Source: Oxyruncus cristatus
Lineage: Eukaryota > Chordata > Aves > Passeriformes > Cotingidae
Assembly: GCA_013399855.1 (NCBI GenBank)
Contig: VXAY01002317.1
Location: 3,099,968 to 3,163,967 of the forward strand
Length of the DNA stretch: 64,000 bases
Direction of reading: 5' to 3'
In this document: positions 39,389 through 53,581 of the stretch, in pieces
Layout: every line of letters begins with the position of its first letter
Position numbering within the stretch: the stretch's first letter is position 1
Made by a program: the position numbers and the translations under genes
Notes under the pieces: model-generated
What the model saw: the letters and a program-made list of their open reading frames with translations, nothing else
The model's database searches: none
What the model was told of the DNA's origin: nothing

Positions 39389-42300
39389 GTGCTATAAGCT
39401 GATTATTTTCTTGGCTGCAGCCCACCCTCTAAGCCTGGACATTTCAGTGTGGAAGGAATTCCTGTACATATGTCATTTGTAAAGCACTGCAAGATCCTTT
39501 GACTTGAATATGCACTGATAGCTATGCACAAAAGGAGACATAAATAATAGAAGTGTTATATTTTTGTAGCATTTGATTGCCTAAAAAGTGCTAGTCTTGG
39601 AGATGGACTTTAGGCTTCTTGAGCTGTAAAATAATTACATGCACTATGTGTGGTAGCACATGTTACAATTCTTCCATAGGGATAAGTTTTGCTGTTTGAA
39701 CTCCCTCACAAAATTTCCAGGGAAAATTATAAAGAAGATATATGGTGGAATGGACTGAAGCGTAATTCTCAGAGTGCTTGGTCTGGGAAGTCTTTGAGAT
39801 CATCTGGAGAAAATGGGGAGACATCTGTGCAGGATTTTGTCTCAGGAAGGGTTCAACACAATTCTGCAGAATCACTGAAGAAGCAAAGAGGTTTTCAGTC
39901 TTAGTCATGGCATTTAAAAAATAGACTTGAGCTAAGTAAGTCAAGGAATCACATTTCTGCTAAACCCAAAATATTTCTAAGGTCCCTAAATTCTAGTTAT
40001 GTATTTTTGATGCTTCTTGAAGATATATGCATGCTCCTAATTTCAATCCTATTAACTTAGAAGTTAGGAAATTTGCATCAATATCTTCCTGTCTGTGTAA
40101 TTTAATTCCCCTTCTAAAAATAAATTCAAATTAGCATCAATAAAAGAAAATACAAAAACTCTTTTGAACTCAAGTATTTAGCATAAACAACCACCCGAAA
40201 CCAATCAGACATTGTGCAAAGTTATTGCTACTTAAGGAAAGAAGACCTGAGAGAGGGGGTCAGCCCCTGTTCTTACAAAAACCTAAACTGTAATTCCCAT
40301 TGACTGAAAGGAGAGCAGGGTCAGAACAAGAGTGACACTTGATAACAGGGCAAGGTGTACTAATGCACTGCCATGTGGGCAGAAGGGCCATGAGAAAAGG
40401 TGGAGTATTTCAGGCCAGCAGCATCAATGTTACCAGAGTTGCTGAGAATGTTTAATTCAGTCTCTCATCACTGAACACTCAAAAAAACCTGAAGTTGAAT
40501 CGAATTGTGACAGGCTTAAAGACACATGACTGCCTCAAAACACAGATTCCTTAACAATTTCAGTAATCATTTTGAAATAAATTTTGTCACACTTTTAAGT
40601 CTCTCTGACTTTTGGGTCATCATCTGCATTCTGCACTGCAGTACAGGTCACCAATTTACAATAAACAAGACTCATTTTCTAGAACTTGTTAGTTTTCTTT
40701 TTTTAATTACTGTGTCATAGAAAAGCTGTGATTTTGTTTTGGATAGCAAATCATTCAGAGGAAAGCTGAAATCCAAAAATATAAACAAAACCTCGTATAT
40801 TTCAGGAAAAAGTTCAATGAGATAACTCATCATCAGTTATTTTATTTCTAAACAAAATCTTAAACTAGAAACAATTTCACTCATTTGCCCCTTTAACTAT
40901 TATTTCCATGGCAAGACAGATGCAACTGAGACAAATTATTTGTGAGGTACCTATTGCAGAATGTGTTTTTTTGGTATGTTTCCATTTAACTGGTCTTGAA
41001 TGTGAAGGGTTTCAAAGTTCTTCATACTTTTTAAGTGTATAAAATATAAAACCAAAATTTATTGGATCACAATTATATATATTGGAATACTTTGATAGAT
41101 AGATAGACAACACTAAGCCATTTTAATACTGATGTACCATCAAATTATAATGTAAAGATAGTGGTTTGACTGTGATAGGGTAGTCATTGCATACTTGAGG
41201 CCCGGAAGAAATTTTAGTAAAGTATGAAATTATTTTAGTAGTATGAGTGCATTAGGAACATAATTTTAACTAGAAAAATGTAAAAAACATACAATTGTAC
41301 CAGCAAACTATATATAAAAAAACCCCAACAAACAATAAAAACCAGAAAATGAATATATGAAGGGGTTCGTGTCTATACATGATGGGATCTGTTGTCCAGT
41401 CACTACTGAGTTGAGGCTGAAATGGTACAAATAACCTTGAAAGTAAGACATTGGAAATAGCTATGCCAGATAAGCTACCAGTCTGAAATTAGTGCATGCA
41501 CATATGGACCACGAGTTGCGAGCACTATTCATGTATCCTGCATGAAATGAATCTGTCAGTCTCAATTCATGTCCCATGTCCACATCACAAAAATATACCC
41601 TTAAAAATGACCTCTCTTGTTGGGAATTCCAGCAAAGACATAAAAGGAAGGAGGAGACAGAAAAATCAACCTCCTTTGAAGCTCTAAAGCAGGTCACAGA
41701 GGAGCAGTGTGGGAGAACTGATATTCTGATGGTCAGTGAGAAAGGAGTGATCCAGGAACGGGCCTTCGTAAATCTTACAGCTACAGCTACATCAGGTCAT
41801 AGATCATGAGCTATAAACTGTTCTGGATCTACCCATGGTCAGCAGAAGAGTTTAAACTAATGACTGCCAACCACTGCATTTTCAAATGCATACTTGGATA
41901 CCCAATGCACGCGCATAACAGCCTTCAGAAGTGAATTCAGTTTCAAAGTTCGAATTGCAATCTGTTTTTTTTAACATATCCAAGTATAAAAAAATTGATA
42001 TTTTGTTTTAAAAAAACCCATCCAGCTGCAAATTTCACATTGGGACTGAGCCACTCATATAAGTTCGGGGTTTTTTTAAATTGTGTCTATTCAGGGAACT
42101 GATAGGGTCCATACATCCAGACAGATCTCTTCCGATAAGAAGTATCGGAAGTTCAGAAGGTTAAATATTTGTAAGTGGAGTCATGTCTTTTGCATTGTTA
42201 GCTGGCAAGATATTTCCCACAATGCATTTATGAGATGTAACTTTTTTTTTCAGAATGTCAATTAGCAGACATATTTTTCACAAATTATTGAATGAGTAAT

Positions 42301-43647
42301 TGCCAACAGATTTCTGCCCATGACATTGCTCACAAGCTATTCACTAAAACGACTGCTTTGCGTATTTTAGGAATTCACCGCTCATAGATTACTATTTATA
42401 AGGGGCTGCTGGTCACACAAATCACCTGACATTTTTTTTAACCTTGGTTGGTAAACTTGCAACCCGTCAAAAGCTTCCCCTAAGAGCTGCACACAGACTA
42501 CCAGTTCAGGCGTTCATATGGATATAGAAATGCATCATTGCATGTGACAGTTTTTCTACAGAATATCACTCTAATGAATGTTTGTGGAAAGTGAAGGAAC
42601 TGCCTCAATTACCATCAAAACAAATAGTTATATGCAAATAAAAGTTCACATTTTTTTTCAACAGTCATCAGTCTTTATATACTAGCCTCCATTGACGGAA
42701 TGCATTTCCAGATTTTACAGATGAATAGAACATTAGTTAAAACTACTCTGAAATTCTTAGTTTAGAACACAATAATTCCAGCACTGTATGTGCATGACTC
42801 CTTCTATACACAGAAGCCCCATACACACAACAAACATAAGAAATAGCCATGAATATTACTTAATACCATTTGAAGTGTATTGGAATTGCGTTCCATCTGC
42901 CCTTTGTATGCCCCCTTTCAAGGATTTATTTGTAAAACCTAAACTAGTGCAAACTCAGTGTCATACCTTCTGACTTTCTGCCACAAGCATATTGTGGCAT
43001 CCACATTAGTGGACAATCCTTGGTAAAAATATAGCACAGTTTTCTGAATAGTTTCCAAACAACAAAATCTAGTTTGCTTTTCTAACTCTATGAAATAAGC
43101 AGACTAGCTCCCATGAGTTAAGCAAACAGCATTTGGCCCACAGAATGTTTCACTCAACTATCAGACTAACAGAAAGCCCCAGAATAGCAAAAATACCTAG
43201 GACAGTTTATTTACTTATACAAGATAGCTCTAGGAATAGATACACCCACTTGAGAATGTGGAAACAACCTTAACAGACTCCCACAAATCTACATGGCACT
43301 ATATCATCACTGATTTGCCCCAAGACATACCAGCATCTGATTCAAATCTTTTCTTTAAACTAATATTTTTACCTGTAGATTTGTAAAATATTATTAACAA
43401 GAAATGTAAAGTCTTCTCAGTTAATGAAATAATCATCTGAAGGAAACCTCTGCTCCCTGGCTGACAGCACGGCTCCTAGACCACTGCCAACAAATGGTCT
43501 GACTCAGCAGAAGCCTGGTTAACATGCCTGGCCAAATTCAACCAGGGCTTACATCAGGCTACAGAGGACATTTCCGAATGAAGGTGTGCCTTGAAAGATT
43601 ATACTGACACATGGTGATCTTCTGCTGAAGAGCCGACAAGGGATCAA

Positions 43648-43698
43648 AATAATCTGAATAATTAATAATAATCATCTGAATAATCTGAATAATCTGAG
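43648..43698 (+). repeat. AATCTGAAT short tandem repeat
   Basis: About five imperfect copies of a nine-base AATAATCTG unit, interrupted in the middle by ATTAATAATAATC. Confidence 0.85.
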
Positions 43699-46600
43699 TG
43701 CTCAATTCAAGAAACACTTGTTGACCAAGTGCATCCTTTCAGTAGGGTCTGAATTACAGGGATTCTATGGATCATGGCAGCAAACTATGAGTTATGAAAA
43801 AATACAGTGAGGCTTTACCAAGGGCTTTACAATAGATAAATGTCCTTTGTGGTGGCATTAGACTTTCTGGCAACAGTGGTACAGGGACTATGTTCACTGC
43901 GGCATAGAAATAAAAACAGCAATGCCTTTCTGTCCTTACTGGTCACTCCCTGTGCCCATCCTCACTTCCCTACTACATTACAAAAGAAGCTGATATTTAT
44001 TAATTAAATCAAATAATATTTATAGAATCTCTCACAATCCTTGGGGAAATACAAATTCAAATACAGTCAAATACAATCACAACAGCAAACATTAAACAGG
44101 GGAAAATAGTAAGCCATTCCAACATTCATCAGGATAAAATCTCAGATTTGAGAGAGAAGACAAGGGGATTGACAAAGAGAGGGAATTGCAGCCCTTGTAA
44201 AAGGGATCAATCCTTCCATCTTGTCGCTGTGGCAAAGGCACCTACAAATCACGTGCAAGACTATACCTCCTCTGAAACATTAAAAAGTGCCAGGGACACT
44301 ACCTCTGGCACCTCTTCTCCAGTTTCTAGAAGATCCCTGGCATGGCTGAGGCAGGGCCAAACAGCACTATCCCAAACTGCTCCTGGGTGTGGGCTGGAAG
44401 CTACCACAAGACGGTAACTGTTCACAAGAGATATTTTGCATATGGCTGTCTTGTCTTGGGAGATCAAGACAGCTTAATTGTATGGATGCTGGATGTTTTG
44501 TGCCAGTTGACCTCGGTGCCAGAGAATGGTCCAAGATGCATATAATTTACTAGCATGGACACAGCCAGTGATGTGAGCCCTCGAGATACATGGCACCCGC
44601 TCTGAGGTATCTGGCAACGAGCTGCCAGTTTCCTTTTCTTTAAGGATTTTAAAGCTATATGGCCAGGATTTGAGAGACATGCAGGGAGACAGGTGCACAC
44701 TCTGTGGCGACTTTAATCTCCTAGATGGCTTTTGAAAATAACTGTATTCTACTAATTCCTTTCTCTGCTGATCTGATAACATCAGCCCAGCTCCTAGACT
44801 ACAAATGTTTCATGGCTTGGCACTAGGAACAGCCCAAACCACACATATGCAATCACTAAAGGCAGTGGTATGGTTTAAGGGAAGCTGGGGATGTGCTGGT
44901 GAAAGAGTTTCAGAAAAGAGATTTTCCTTGCCTTTGTTGGTAGCCAGAAGTACTACAAATTTTACAATTTTCCCCCATTACTCTAGCAGGCTTCCTCCTC
45001 CCCAGTAAGCCCTTGATGCTGAGAAAAGCTTTTGTCCCTAGAAGGCCTGACACAACTGAGGTGGCTAGAGGCCACTGAGTGAGTTTGGGTAATCAGTCTC
45101 TGCAGCACTGACAAACCCAGGGAGAGAAGATGTAGAAATGCAGATCTGGATGATCTGTGTACCACTGGGATTTACTAATCGTCACTGTAAAGGAATCACT
45201 AATAAACAATATATACGTTTAAGGAAAAATTTCCATCCACTGAAGTGAAAGAGCATCCAGATAGGACCAAAGAAAATATTTTCCAGGGTTGAAATTCTCC
45301 AATTTTACCCAAGAACAGAACCTCCATAAGAGCAAGTACAGGTAAAAGCAGAGAAAGCCTCAAGAAAGGCACAAGTCTACCCTGGCAATGGGGACAGGCA
45401 GTCATAATCAAGGTCTACAGTTTCTGAATTTCTAAAACAGTATATGGAAAACAAGAACTTTGATTTATTCTCACATGATGAACATATGTCCACATAATTG
45501 TGCCCACTTGTAGGCACCTTAATTTAATATTTACATGAGGTAAAGTAATATGGGCTATGCTCTATCACTAATTAAGCTGTTTTACACATTCATACCCAGG
45601 TGGATTCCTGTTCCTTAAGGTCTGTACTTTGCAATTGTATTTGATAGAAGAAGATGCAAGAGAATGCAAAAATTCATGTTGAAAAGGCAAATAAGTCTCT
45701 GCAAGTAACCACGTTAGTCAAAAGAGCAGCATTTTGCTGCTGTACTAGTGGAAGACAAAGAAGAGCTATACATGAACAGTTACCAAATGCATGGCTTTCC
45801 CATCCCATACGCAGAGAAGTTCTTCAAATTTTGCAGCTCTGTGGCTCTGTTTTCATGAACCTCACAGTCCTCTGGTCGCAGTCATCCCACCCTCGCAAGA
45901 GGTTAAAACTACCCTTCTGAACATGAAAGACAAGAAAGGTAAACAGTGTCTCCAGATAAGATGCCTCTGGTATCCACCTGATCTCCTGCCCAGGGAAGCA
46001 CCTCTGTATTAAAAAGGTTTAGCTATAACACACTATATGTATTTATTCTAAAGCAAAGATGGCAGTGGTTCAGTTATTTCTAACCAGATTAGAGGTTTCC
46101 TTAAAGTTTATCCACTGATGACCCCACTTTGGGTTTTTATGCAAACAGTGCAGCCCACTGAAATCTATTTTGGAATACCTTTTTTTCCTGTAATGCTGCT
46201 ACTATTTTCAAGGTGGGCAAGACTCTGTAGCGAGATCAAAGTGATTATAGAAGAAACTCTCAACAATGATCAGGGGACCACGAAGAAAACTGCAAGCAAA
46301 GTAGCAAGTAGGACTACCGAATCAAGTAAAGACTGACTATGGAATGAGGTAGGGCCTGACAAAGATGGCAACCGGACAAACTCCATGATGGACATCGCTG
46401 TGTCATGCAACACAGAACCTAGCATGCAGCAAGTATGATTTCCATTACCACATCCAAACCCACATCTAATCTAATGAATAACAAAAGCCTGTACTAGGAG
46501 TTTCTAAGAAGGAACAGGAAAGGAAAAACAATGAGCTCATGCCTTCTGACCTTGCTTGTTTTTAGCCTGGTTTCCTATGGCAACGAGGCTTGTGATCAGG

Positions 46601-46744
46601 CTGCGTGTGTGCATGTGTAGGTACTTGTGCGTATAAAAGTCAGACAGAAAGTGACCATCAGGGTGTTCAATAACTGTTGAATGCACTGCTAGTTTGCAGT
46701 CAGACCTGGCACTTAAATACCAGTCTCAACGATAATGAAGTTCC

Positions 46745-46937
46745 TGCAAGTTTTGTGAAAGCAGGTGGCCACCAAGACTACAGAGACCTGTAAGTGTTCC
46801 AGGTTGGAGGAAAAGGTTGCACTGTGAATATGTGCCGTATGAGGCACCTGAGAATCCATACAGGAGAGGGTAGTTATAAATGGCCCAACTGAAGGAGAAG
46901 CATCCACCAAAATTTACAGCAAGGCATGAAACAACCG
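46745..46937 (+). pseudogene. Decayed C2H2 zinc-finger relic
   Basis: At 46842-46868 the plus strand encodes RHLRIHTGE followed by GSYKWPN. This matches the canonical H-x3-H-TGEKPYKC linker between C2H2 fingers, with KP changed to GS and Cys to Trp. Upstream, in another frame from 46745, is CKFCESRWPPRLQRPVSVP, which keeps a C-x2-C pair while both expected His positions are Pro (one-base changes). Downstream, TGG and TGA stand where two Cys codons are expected, followed by RRS and a Leu. Stops and frameshifts break the frame. Finger proteins of this type bind DNA, but this piece cannot encode one. It is probably an old pseudogene or retrocopy fragment; a chance match is possible for the outer fingers and unlikely for the linker. 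Confidence 0.4.
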
Positions 46938-49900
46938 TAGGAAATCAGCTTTTTCAGGTCTGGTGCTACTCTATGTAAGACATTCAGGTGATGTTCCTTT
47001 TCCTATTTTTCCTGGTGAAAGTTAACAGGGATGCCTTCATTTCTAGTATTCAGGAGCTGATCCTGATTAACAAGAAGAAAAGAATTTGGAATTTTTTTAA
47101 AGACTCTGGTATGTCAGCAGCCACATAAAGATGTCTTGCAAGACAAATGAGAATCAAAGATTTGATGACCACCTTCTTCAACAAAGGGCCAAGAAACATC
47201 ATAGTCAGCTTAGTTGAGTCCTCTACAGACAGCTGAGAAAAAAAACAAGTGTTGACACTCGTTGACATTGTTGAGTGTCTGCCAGATAAAGGACAGGCAA
47301 TTTCTGGTCAGTGTGGTTTGGGAAGACCCACCAAAACCTTTCCACTTTTCCTTGTACATAGCCTTCTGACACAGCAGGCTGCTTGCTTTCTTCGTCTCAG
47401 AAATATTTAACAAGAGAGAGAGAGTAAGTGACTACTCCAGACAGAAACCTTCAGAAACTATCAGAAACCAGGATATTCAGATGGGATCACCAAACTACAC
47501 TTGTAATAGAAGTGAACAAAATAGGATAAATGCGTGTGTACCAATCTCCACAGATCAGGAACTAGCTGCCTAAGAACAGTCTGTCTGACACTGTATCTGC
47601 TTGTTGAAGCCTCCATTTTGCTGAACTATGTTGCATGTAAATACTACGTACCATTTGAAAAACAGCTGTCTGTCCAGGGTTATACTGAAAAGCTGGTGGA
47701 GACTGGAGGAGGACCTGAAGTCCTGCTTATTAATGCTCTGTTTGAATCACAGAACCTAGCTATTAATTTGGGCCAGTCATACTTACAAGACAGAGAAGCA
47801 AATCTATTACGAAGTAGTTTGAAGAGGGAATGATGTCCTGGATTTCTGTCACTCATTTTAGCAGACAGTCGTCTGTAGTATGAAGTTCTACATATGAGTA
47901 AATTCCCTCTTTCCTGTAAAAGTCAAAATTGCCACTTGTCATTGCTATGTACTGTTCAATAGCTATCACGTTTGAATCCAAAGAGACTGCTCTCTGTGCC
48001 TGATGAAATCGTATCTATACATTGGCAGATCAATTTGGGATCCTCTGATCTGGAAGTCACTCCAGAGTAATCTGGAAATAGTCTTTTTGATTTGGTTCCA
48101 AGTCAGATGTGAAATGTTAAAATCTTCACTCTCCATGCCATGAGGCAATATATGAGTATACCTAATGGCAGAATTTGACTTCCATAGTTTTGCTCAATTT
48201 CACTATTGTAAAAACAATACTGCTTAAAAACTTAATTGCTCTTTCCCAGGTAGATATATTTGTCACTTTTGCAAACATGGCTTCTAAAACATTGATTTTT
48301 CTGGCCTCCTTATTTACCACAGACTATGTCCTCAAATTACTTTTCTCTCATTGCACAAGCTTCTGACTACATTAAAAATATTCTCTGAGTTGTGAAAACT
48401 CTTTTTATGCACCTCTGTCCTTCTACTTTTACACCATATCCCTCACCTCTAAAACTGATACTGATCCCATTAAATGAAGTAGGAGCAATATCAAAAACCA
48501 GGCAAGCAGCTTTTTCTTAGATGGTTTTTAATTTGTGGCTTCAGCTTGGAAAGGGTGTGGTGAAGAGGAAAAAAGCCTAACTAACCAAAACAAAATTCTT
48601 AGTGAAAAAACACAGTAACAACTTTATGTATAAAAAAACCCCAAAAAGATGTTAATCTAAAGGCAACCTTAAAAATCCTTTTGACCCTCCACAGCTTTTA
48701 GAAACTGATTCCTGCTTTTGCAAATTTTTCAACCAGGTATCATCAGATGGGAAGATTTTTAGATGTTTGAATATTACCTATATATTTAACTAAATCAGAA
48801 CCAAAAGTTTCAACAATCGCAATGATTAGATTTTATTAGGGTATCAGGTATTTGGGTTAACTTTATCTTATGGTACCAAATCAGGCAAACAGTTTCAATA
48901 CATGTCACGTGTCCCAAACAGTCCATTTCGTGAAATATGCTGTCATATTTCTTGATGATCCTGGCAGGCATGTGTAATTAAAAACAAAACCTAGTATCTG
49001 TAACCCTTCCCTGTTGTCTCCTCCATCCAAATATCTGCAGGTCCCAAGCCTGCAAACACGTACTTGTTTGAGGAGCCCTGCTGGCTTAGACTACTCACAA
49101 AATTAGACTTACTCATACGTGCAGAAGTGTTTATAGTCTCAGACCTGAACCCCCAAGCTTGCAAAAGAGTCTCAACCAAGTAGTGACTGCTCAAAACAGG
49201 AAAACTTCATTATAGAGTATTTAGTGCTTTGAAGAAGCTACAGAGGAGAGACTCTCATTTGAAAGACGAGATCTTTCTAAGGAAAATATTAGTAATATAT
49301 GTAGAAATAGAGAATTAGAATCATATAGAAATGAAAACCTGCTTCTTTTACTGTCCAGAAAGAAACAGCAAGTAAAATATCCAATAAAAAACAATGACAG
49401 GGATGGTCAATCATAATTTATAAGTAAATAAATTGTTAATCAGTTGTTTAAATGGAAGGGAAAAAAAAATCCAGGCTTTGTTCTCAACAGCTGAATGTTT
49501 TTATATTTTTAATTCCAAAATTAAAAGAAAAATATGACTGTTACTATGGAGTAAATACGAAAAGAGGATTAACATTTATTTTTAATATTCATATTGACTT
49601 AATAACATGTATAACACATGATAGAGTGATAAAATGGCAGCATGCTGCTCTGACAATTTTTTTTTCTGATCCAAGGTTGTCTAACATTTAGCTTCCACTA
49701 CTACCTCAATGGAATTATTTTTTCTTCCTATTTTGGGTTACATTCACGTAAAAAAAATCATCCTAAACCTGCTATGGTAGTTGTAAATGAAGAAGACTTT
49801 TGTTTGCATATGACTGAGCCAAAACATGCTTTCTTTATATATCTGAATTGTCCATATATAGGCAATGGGCTAGGTCCTGCTTACATATAATAGGACCAGA

Positions 49901-52900
49901 TTCATGGGATAGAGCAATAGGCATTTGCCTGTTATCTAAACATGCAAATAATTTTTATTTTATTAGCTATAGCACTCATTATGCACTTTATGTATCAATA
50001 ACCCCCTGACTAGCTGTAGCAAGAACGACAGAGTAAAGGTTTATTTTTTCATTTGTTCTCAGCTTCATTATAAATTTGGATTATTTTTTTTTCCAAAGGA
50101 TGCAAAAAAATAATACTTACGGATGCAAGGGAATAATACTCATGGCTAGTTTTTAATGCAAGTTTCTGCTCTGGCCACTCAGATAAATACTTTCATTTAC
50201 TGGAAACAAGACTCCGGTAAATAATGTACAGAAAGTGAGTTACATTTGGCCTTGACACACATGGGCTTGGAAACTGTATCATGCCTAACAGACACACTCA
50301 TCTTCCCCACCCCCTTCCACCCCCAAAGCATTCTCTTCCGTGCTAGATCCATGAATAAGCATAAACAAAGTAAAACTTCCAGTAGGTCTTACTTCTACTA
50401 GGTAAATGTGCTTCTTTATACTTAAAAACATCTTCTGGGTCTCCATTACGTCACTACCTAACTTCACAATAAATAAAACAAAGCTATTACAAATATTCCT
50501 TCAAATAAGAAGTCAAGACTACATTTGTTGTGCACTCAGAACTTCTAATTTTAAAAAGAGCCCCCAGGTACTTTTGGTATCTTTTTGATGTTTTTCTTTT
50601 TCACATTTAGTTTGCTTCCTTTTTGCTCCTCCTCACTAGACAGGTTAGCTCCATCCTTGACACAACAGGCACTGAGGCAGGCTGCTGGCTCAGCTGACCA
50701 GTATTGGCCACCACAGCTCCAAAGGACTTCACACATGTTACACACCTGCCTCTTCACAGGATTAAAATCCACCAATGTTAGAAACTATTTGGGACAAAAG
50801 ACCAGGCCCAAATATATTCCATTTTTATTTTGTCCCAGATTTTCTAACAGTCTGAGCTAGTGTTGCAGCAGAGCAGTGGGTAGACCAGCAGAGCACGATC
50901 AGGTGCCACGGCTGCAGGTGACCTCAGCAGGATAGTTGTGTCCCCTCTCCTGCCCACTCACCCTGCCCAACACACTCCCACAGCCTTGTATGTCTGCTGG
51001 CCTAAGGGAGTGGGGGACTTGACTGCACAGATGGGTTTCACTCAAGGCTGATGCCTAGATAGAAAATGGTCACATTTCATTGTGCTGTATTGGCACAGTT
51101 TGCACCTTTCAGAATCCCCTTAAATCCAAGATCTTCTATTCACTCCACTCCATTTCTGTTATTCAAATTCTGTGCTGTTCTGGGCTGCTAGAAATGACAG
51201 AGAGCAAGTTGACTTGTTTCCTTCTTGACACCTTTTCCAGGAATTCGATTATATCTAACTGTGGTTACCTTTCACATACCAGAAGACAGTACTTCATTTA
51301 TTCTTAAAGCTGATACAGAAATAAATGCTATATGGTTCGGGGACCATCCGTAAGATTAAACAACAATGGCCTAAAATTTCAGACTTGCTTGTCTGAGGTT
51401 AGACTCCTAAACTAGGCAGCAGGAAAGGCAAGCCAACAAATAAAAACTTTGTAAATCAATGAACAACTATTGTAATGTCTATGATACACACAGATTCTAA
51501 AGTCCACCTATGAAAGCAACCGCTATTTTTAGTTCTGTAATTAAACAACTGGACTTTGATAGGAAAATTTGGATAATAAAGTAAGCAGGTATTGGCCTAT
51601 ATTTGCTTTACCACTATGGACTGGGGAAAAAAACCTCTTTTGGTGTGTTAGACACTTCAGACACATAACTTCACATACAGTTCATAACTTCTCAGTCCTT
51701 GTGCTAGAGATGTTACACACTGTTTCCAAATAAAAATCCTGACATGAAGTGATCAACAAAATAGTTTTCACCTTCAAGGACAAACTAAAATGGAAAAAAA
51801 CCAACAAAAATTAGTCTTCTGGTTTTCCCATTGAAAACTAGGTGATGGCTATTCCCATAGATATAAAAAAAAAATAAGTACTTGTGCGTAAAGAGGAGAC
51901 CACTGTTACACAACTCTTCTCATATACTACCTCATGGATATGTGTCTACCTAATGCATGCACAAAGCCACAGTAAAACTACACAAAATGTATGGCTCTTC
52001 ATGGACCGATAGAGGAATAAAATTTACGTGGCTACACATGGCGCACACACACACACATGCACACACACAGAAGTCATGACAGTTGTTACCATCAAATAAA
52101 CAAGGCTACTGGATGGACTGATACAATTTCTATTCAGTGAAAAAATAGCCCTTAATTTCCGTGGGGTTTGGATCAGATTTGGTTAAACTAGGTAAGGACT
52201 AGGCACGTACCTTATAGATGGGTATGTACAAAAACATTTTCAAAGCAACTAGTTGTGAAATCTCTCTCCAGCATAACTGTTTCACTATACAGAACTATAC
52301 TGTTTCATGAACAACTGGTATTTGGTAGTCTAACCAAATACCTTAAAACCAAATGAACTGAGGATGGATTAATTTGATTCTATTTATTATTTTCAGTTGC
52401 TATACTTTCTCTGTATTTTTAATGCACATATGCCTACATATATGCATGTATATCCAGTCCCCCACATAAGGAGTTCTACTATACTAGTTCAAACTTATAC
52501 AAGAAATTCCTTTAACAGGAATGAATCAAAAGACTGACTTAGTTTAATAGGAATGAAAAGCAATGACCATTATTTAATTGGGACAGTGTTAGCTAAAATT
52601 TCACATCTGGAGTAGCGGGAGTAAAGGGGGACGTGCATAAGTGGTACCAGTGAGTTCTGCAGTCACATGAGGGTTAGACGATGGGGAGGAGAGGACAGAT
52701 TGTGGTCTTTAAGACATTAGCACAACCAAATTAATCTGAAAATTAAAAATAATGATGAAATGCAATGTTACTTTATGCAGAACAATGTTTTCTTCCATTT
52801 CAACCTCATGAGATTTTTCTGATTTTTTTTTCTAAGATTGCTTTTTTTGCCTGTAATACCTGCTTAAAGTTGGGCAGCAAGTAAAATACCTAAATTGTGA

Positions 52901-53434
52901 GTTTCTACTGTATATAAATATGTATCAACTGAACAAAATAAAGAGATGAATGTGCCACAAAAGAAGAGGTCAAATAACTACATAATAAGAAATTATCACT
53001 CTTGAACCAGTACTTTTTATATACAAGTTTAAAAGTGTTTTACTAATGGTTTCACTGTAGGAGCAGAACTAACTCCATAACCTCATGAACTATATGGGAA
53101 AGCAAATGAAGGTCTTATGCATAAAGATAGAGCACAGCAGGTTAAAAGGATTTCAGCACTCATGTTCATTTGGGAATCTTTGTACCTATTGGCATGACAG
53201 TACTTGGTCACATCTTGTTTACTGAGTGCTAAACTGCAGGATCTAGGTTCTCAGTTTGGCAGCTGCATTATACATATATTTTTAAAACCCATTACATCGA
53301 GAAAGGCCTAGTTTGACTATGAATAATCAGAAAAGGAAGCAAGCAGGCAAGCCAACAAACAAGGTAGTAATGGTTAATGTGATACAAGTTTGGAAGGTCT
53401 TTGTTCAGTTGCCAAGCAATAATTGCTAAATGTC
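46938..53434. other. Non-coding stretch, no gene seen
   Basis: Unique, moderately AT-rich DNA. It contains a three-copy CAGAAAC(C/T)(T/A) repeat at 47442-47470, a GC-richer patch at about 50860-51050 without splice support, and a CA microsatellite at 52043. No exon, RNA gene or recognisable transposon was found. Confidence 0.5.
52043..52069 (+). repeat. (CA)n microsatellite
   Basis: About 13 CA dinucleotides with one ATG interruption. It is likely polymorphic. Confidence 0.9.
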
Positions 53435-53581
53435 AAAAAAAAAAAAAAAATCAAAATAATTAACCCCCCTCAAAAATAACAACAACAAAAAAAACCCACA
53501 AAAACAAAAACAAACCAAAAAACCCCAAACAAACAGAAAAACCAAAACAAACCCCCAAAAAACCACACCAAAATACCCCCA
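53435..53581 (+). repeat. A/C-only low-complexity tract
   Basis: The tract starts with 16 A and then runs for almost 150 bases composed nearly entirely of A and C, in irregular AAAAACCCC, ACAACAAC and CAAAAACAAA words. It reads as Gly/Val/Phe-rich nonsense on the minus strand. It is not a simple repeat of one unit. It is the densest example of the A-run followed by C-run motif scattered through the window. Confidence 0.9.

Larger units (their letters stand above)
35380..46744. other. Non-coding stretch, no gene seen
   Basis: Unique, moderately AT-rich DNA with no recognisable interspersed repeat. ATTAATTAATTAAAA lies at 35421. A short GATA repeat lies near 41093-41106, and other small tandem repeats are listed separately. 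Open frames of 80-116 codons occur (for example 37988-38338 and 41576-41809, both plus), but neither has supported splice signals or a recognisable product. Confidence 0.5.

Noticed and set aside
44000..44100. Search for CRISPR-like or regularly spaced repeats, and for tRNA, snRNA or known microRNA sequences across the window
   Set aside because: Only irregular microsatellites were found. Isolated B-box-like GTTCGAAT near 41949 lacks a matching A box, and no known small-RNA sequence was recognised.
47534..47833. Plus-strand 99-codon frame near the zinc-finger relic
   Set aside because: It has no cysteine-histidine pattern or other domain, so there is no reason to link it to the relic.
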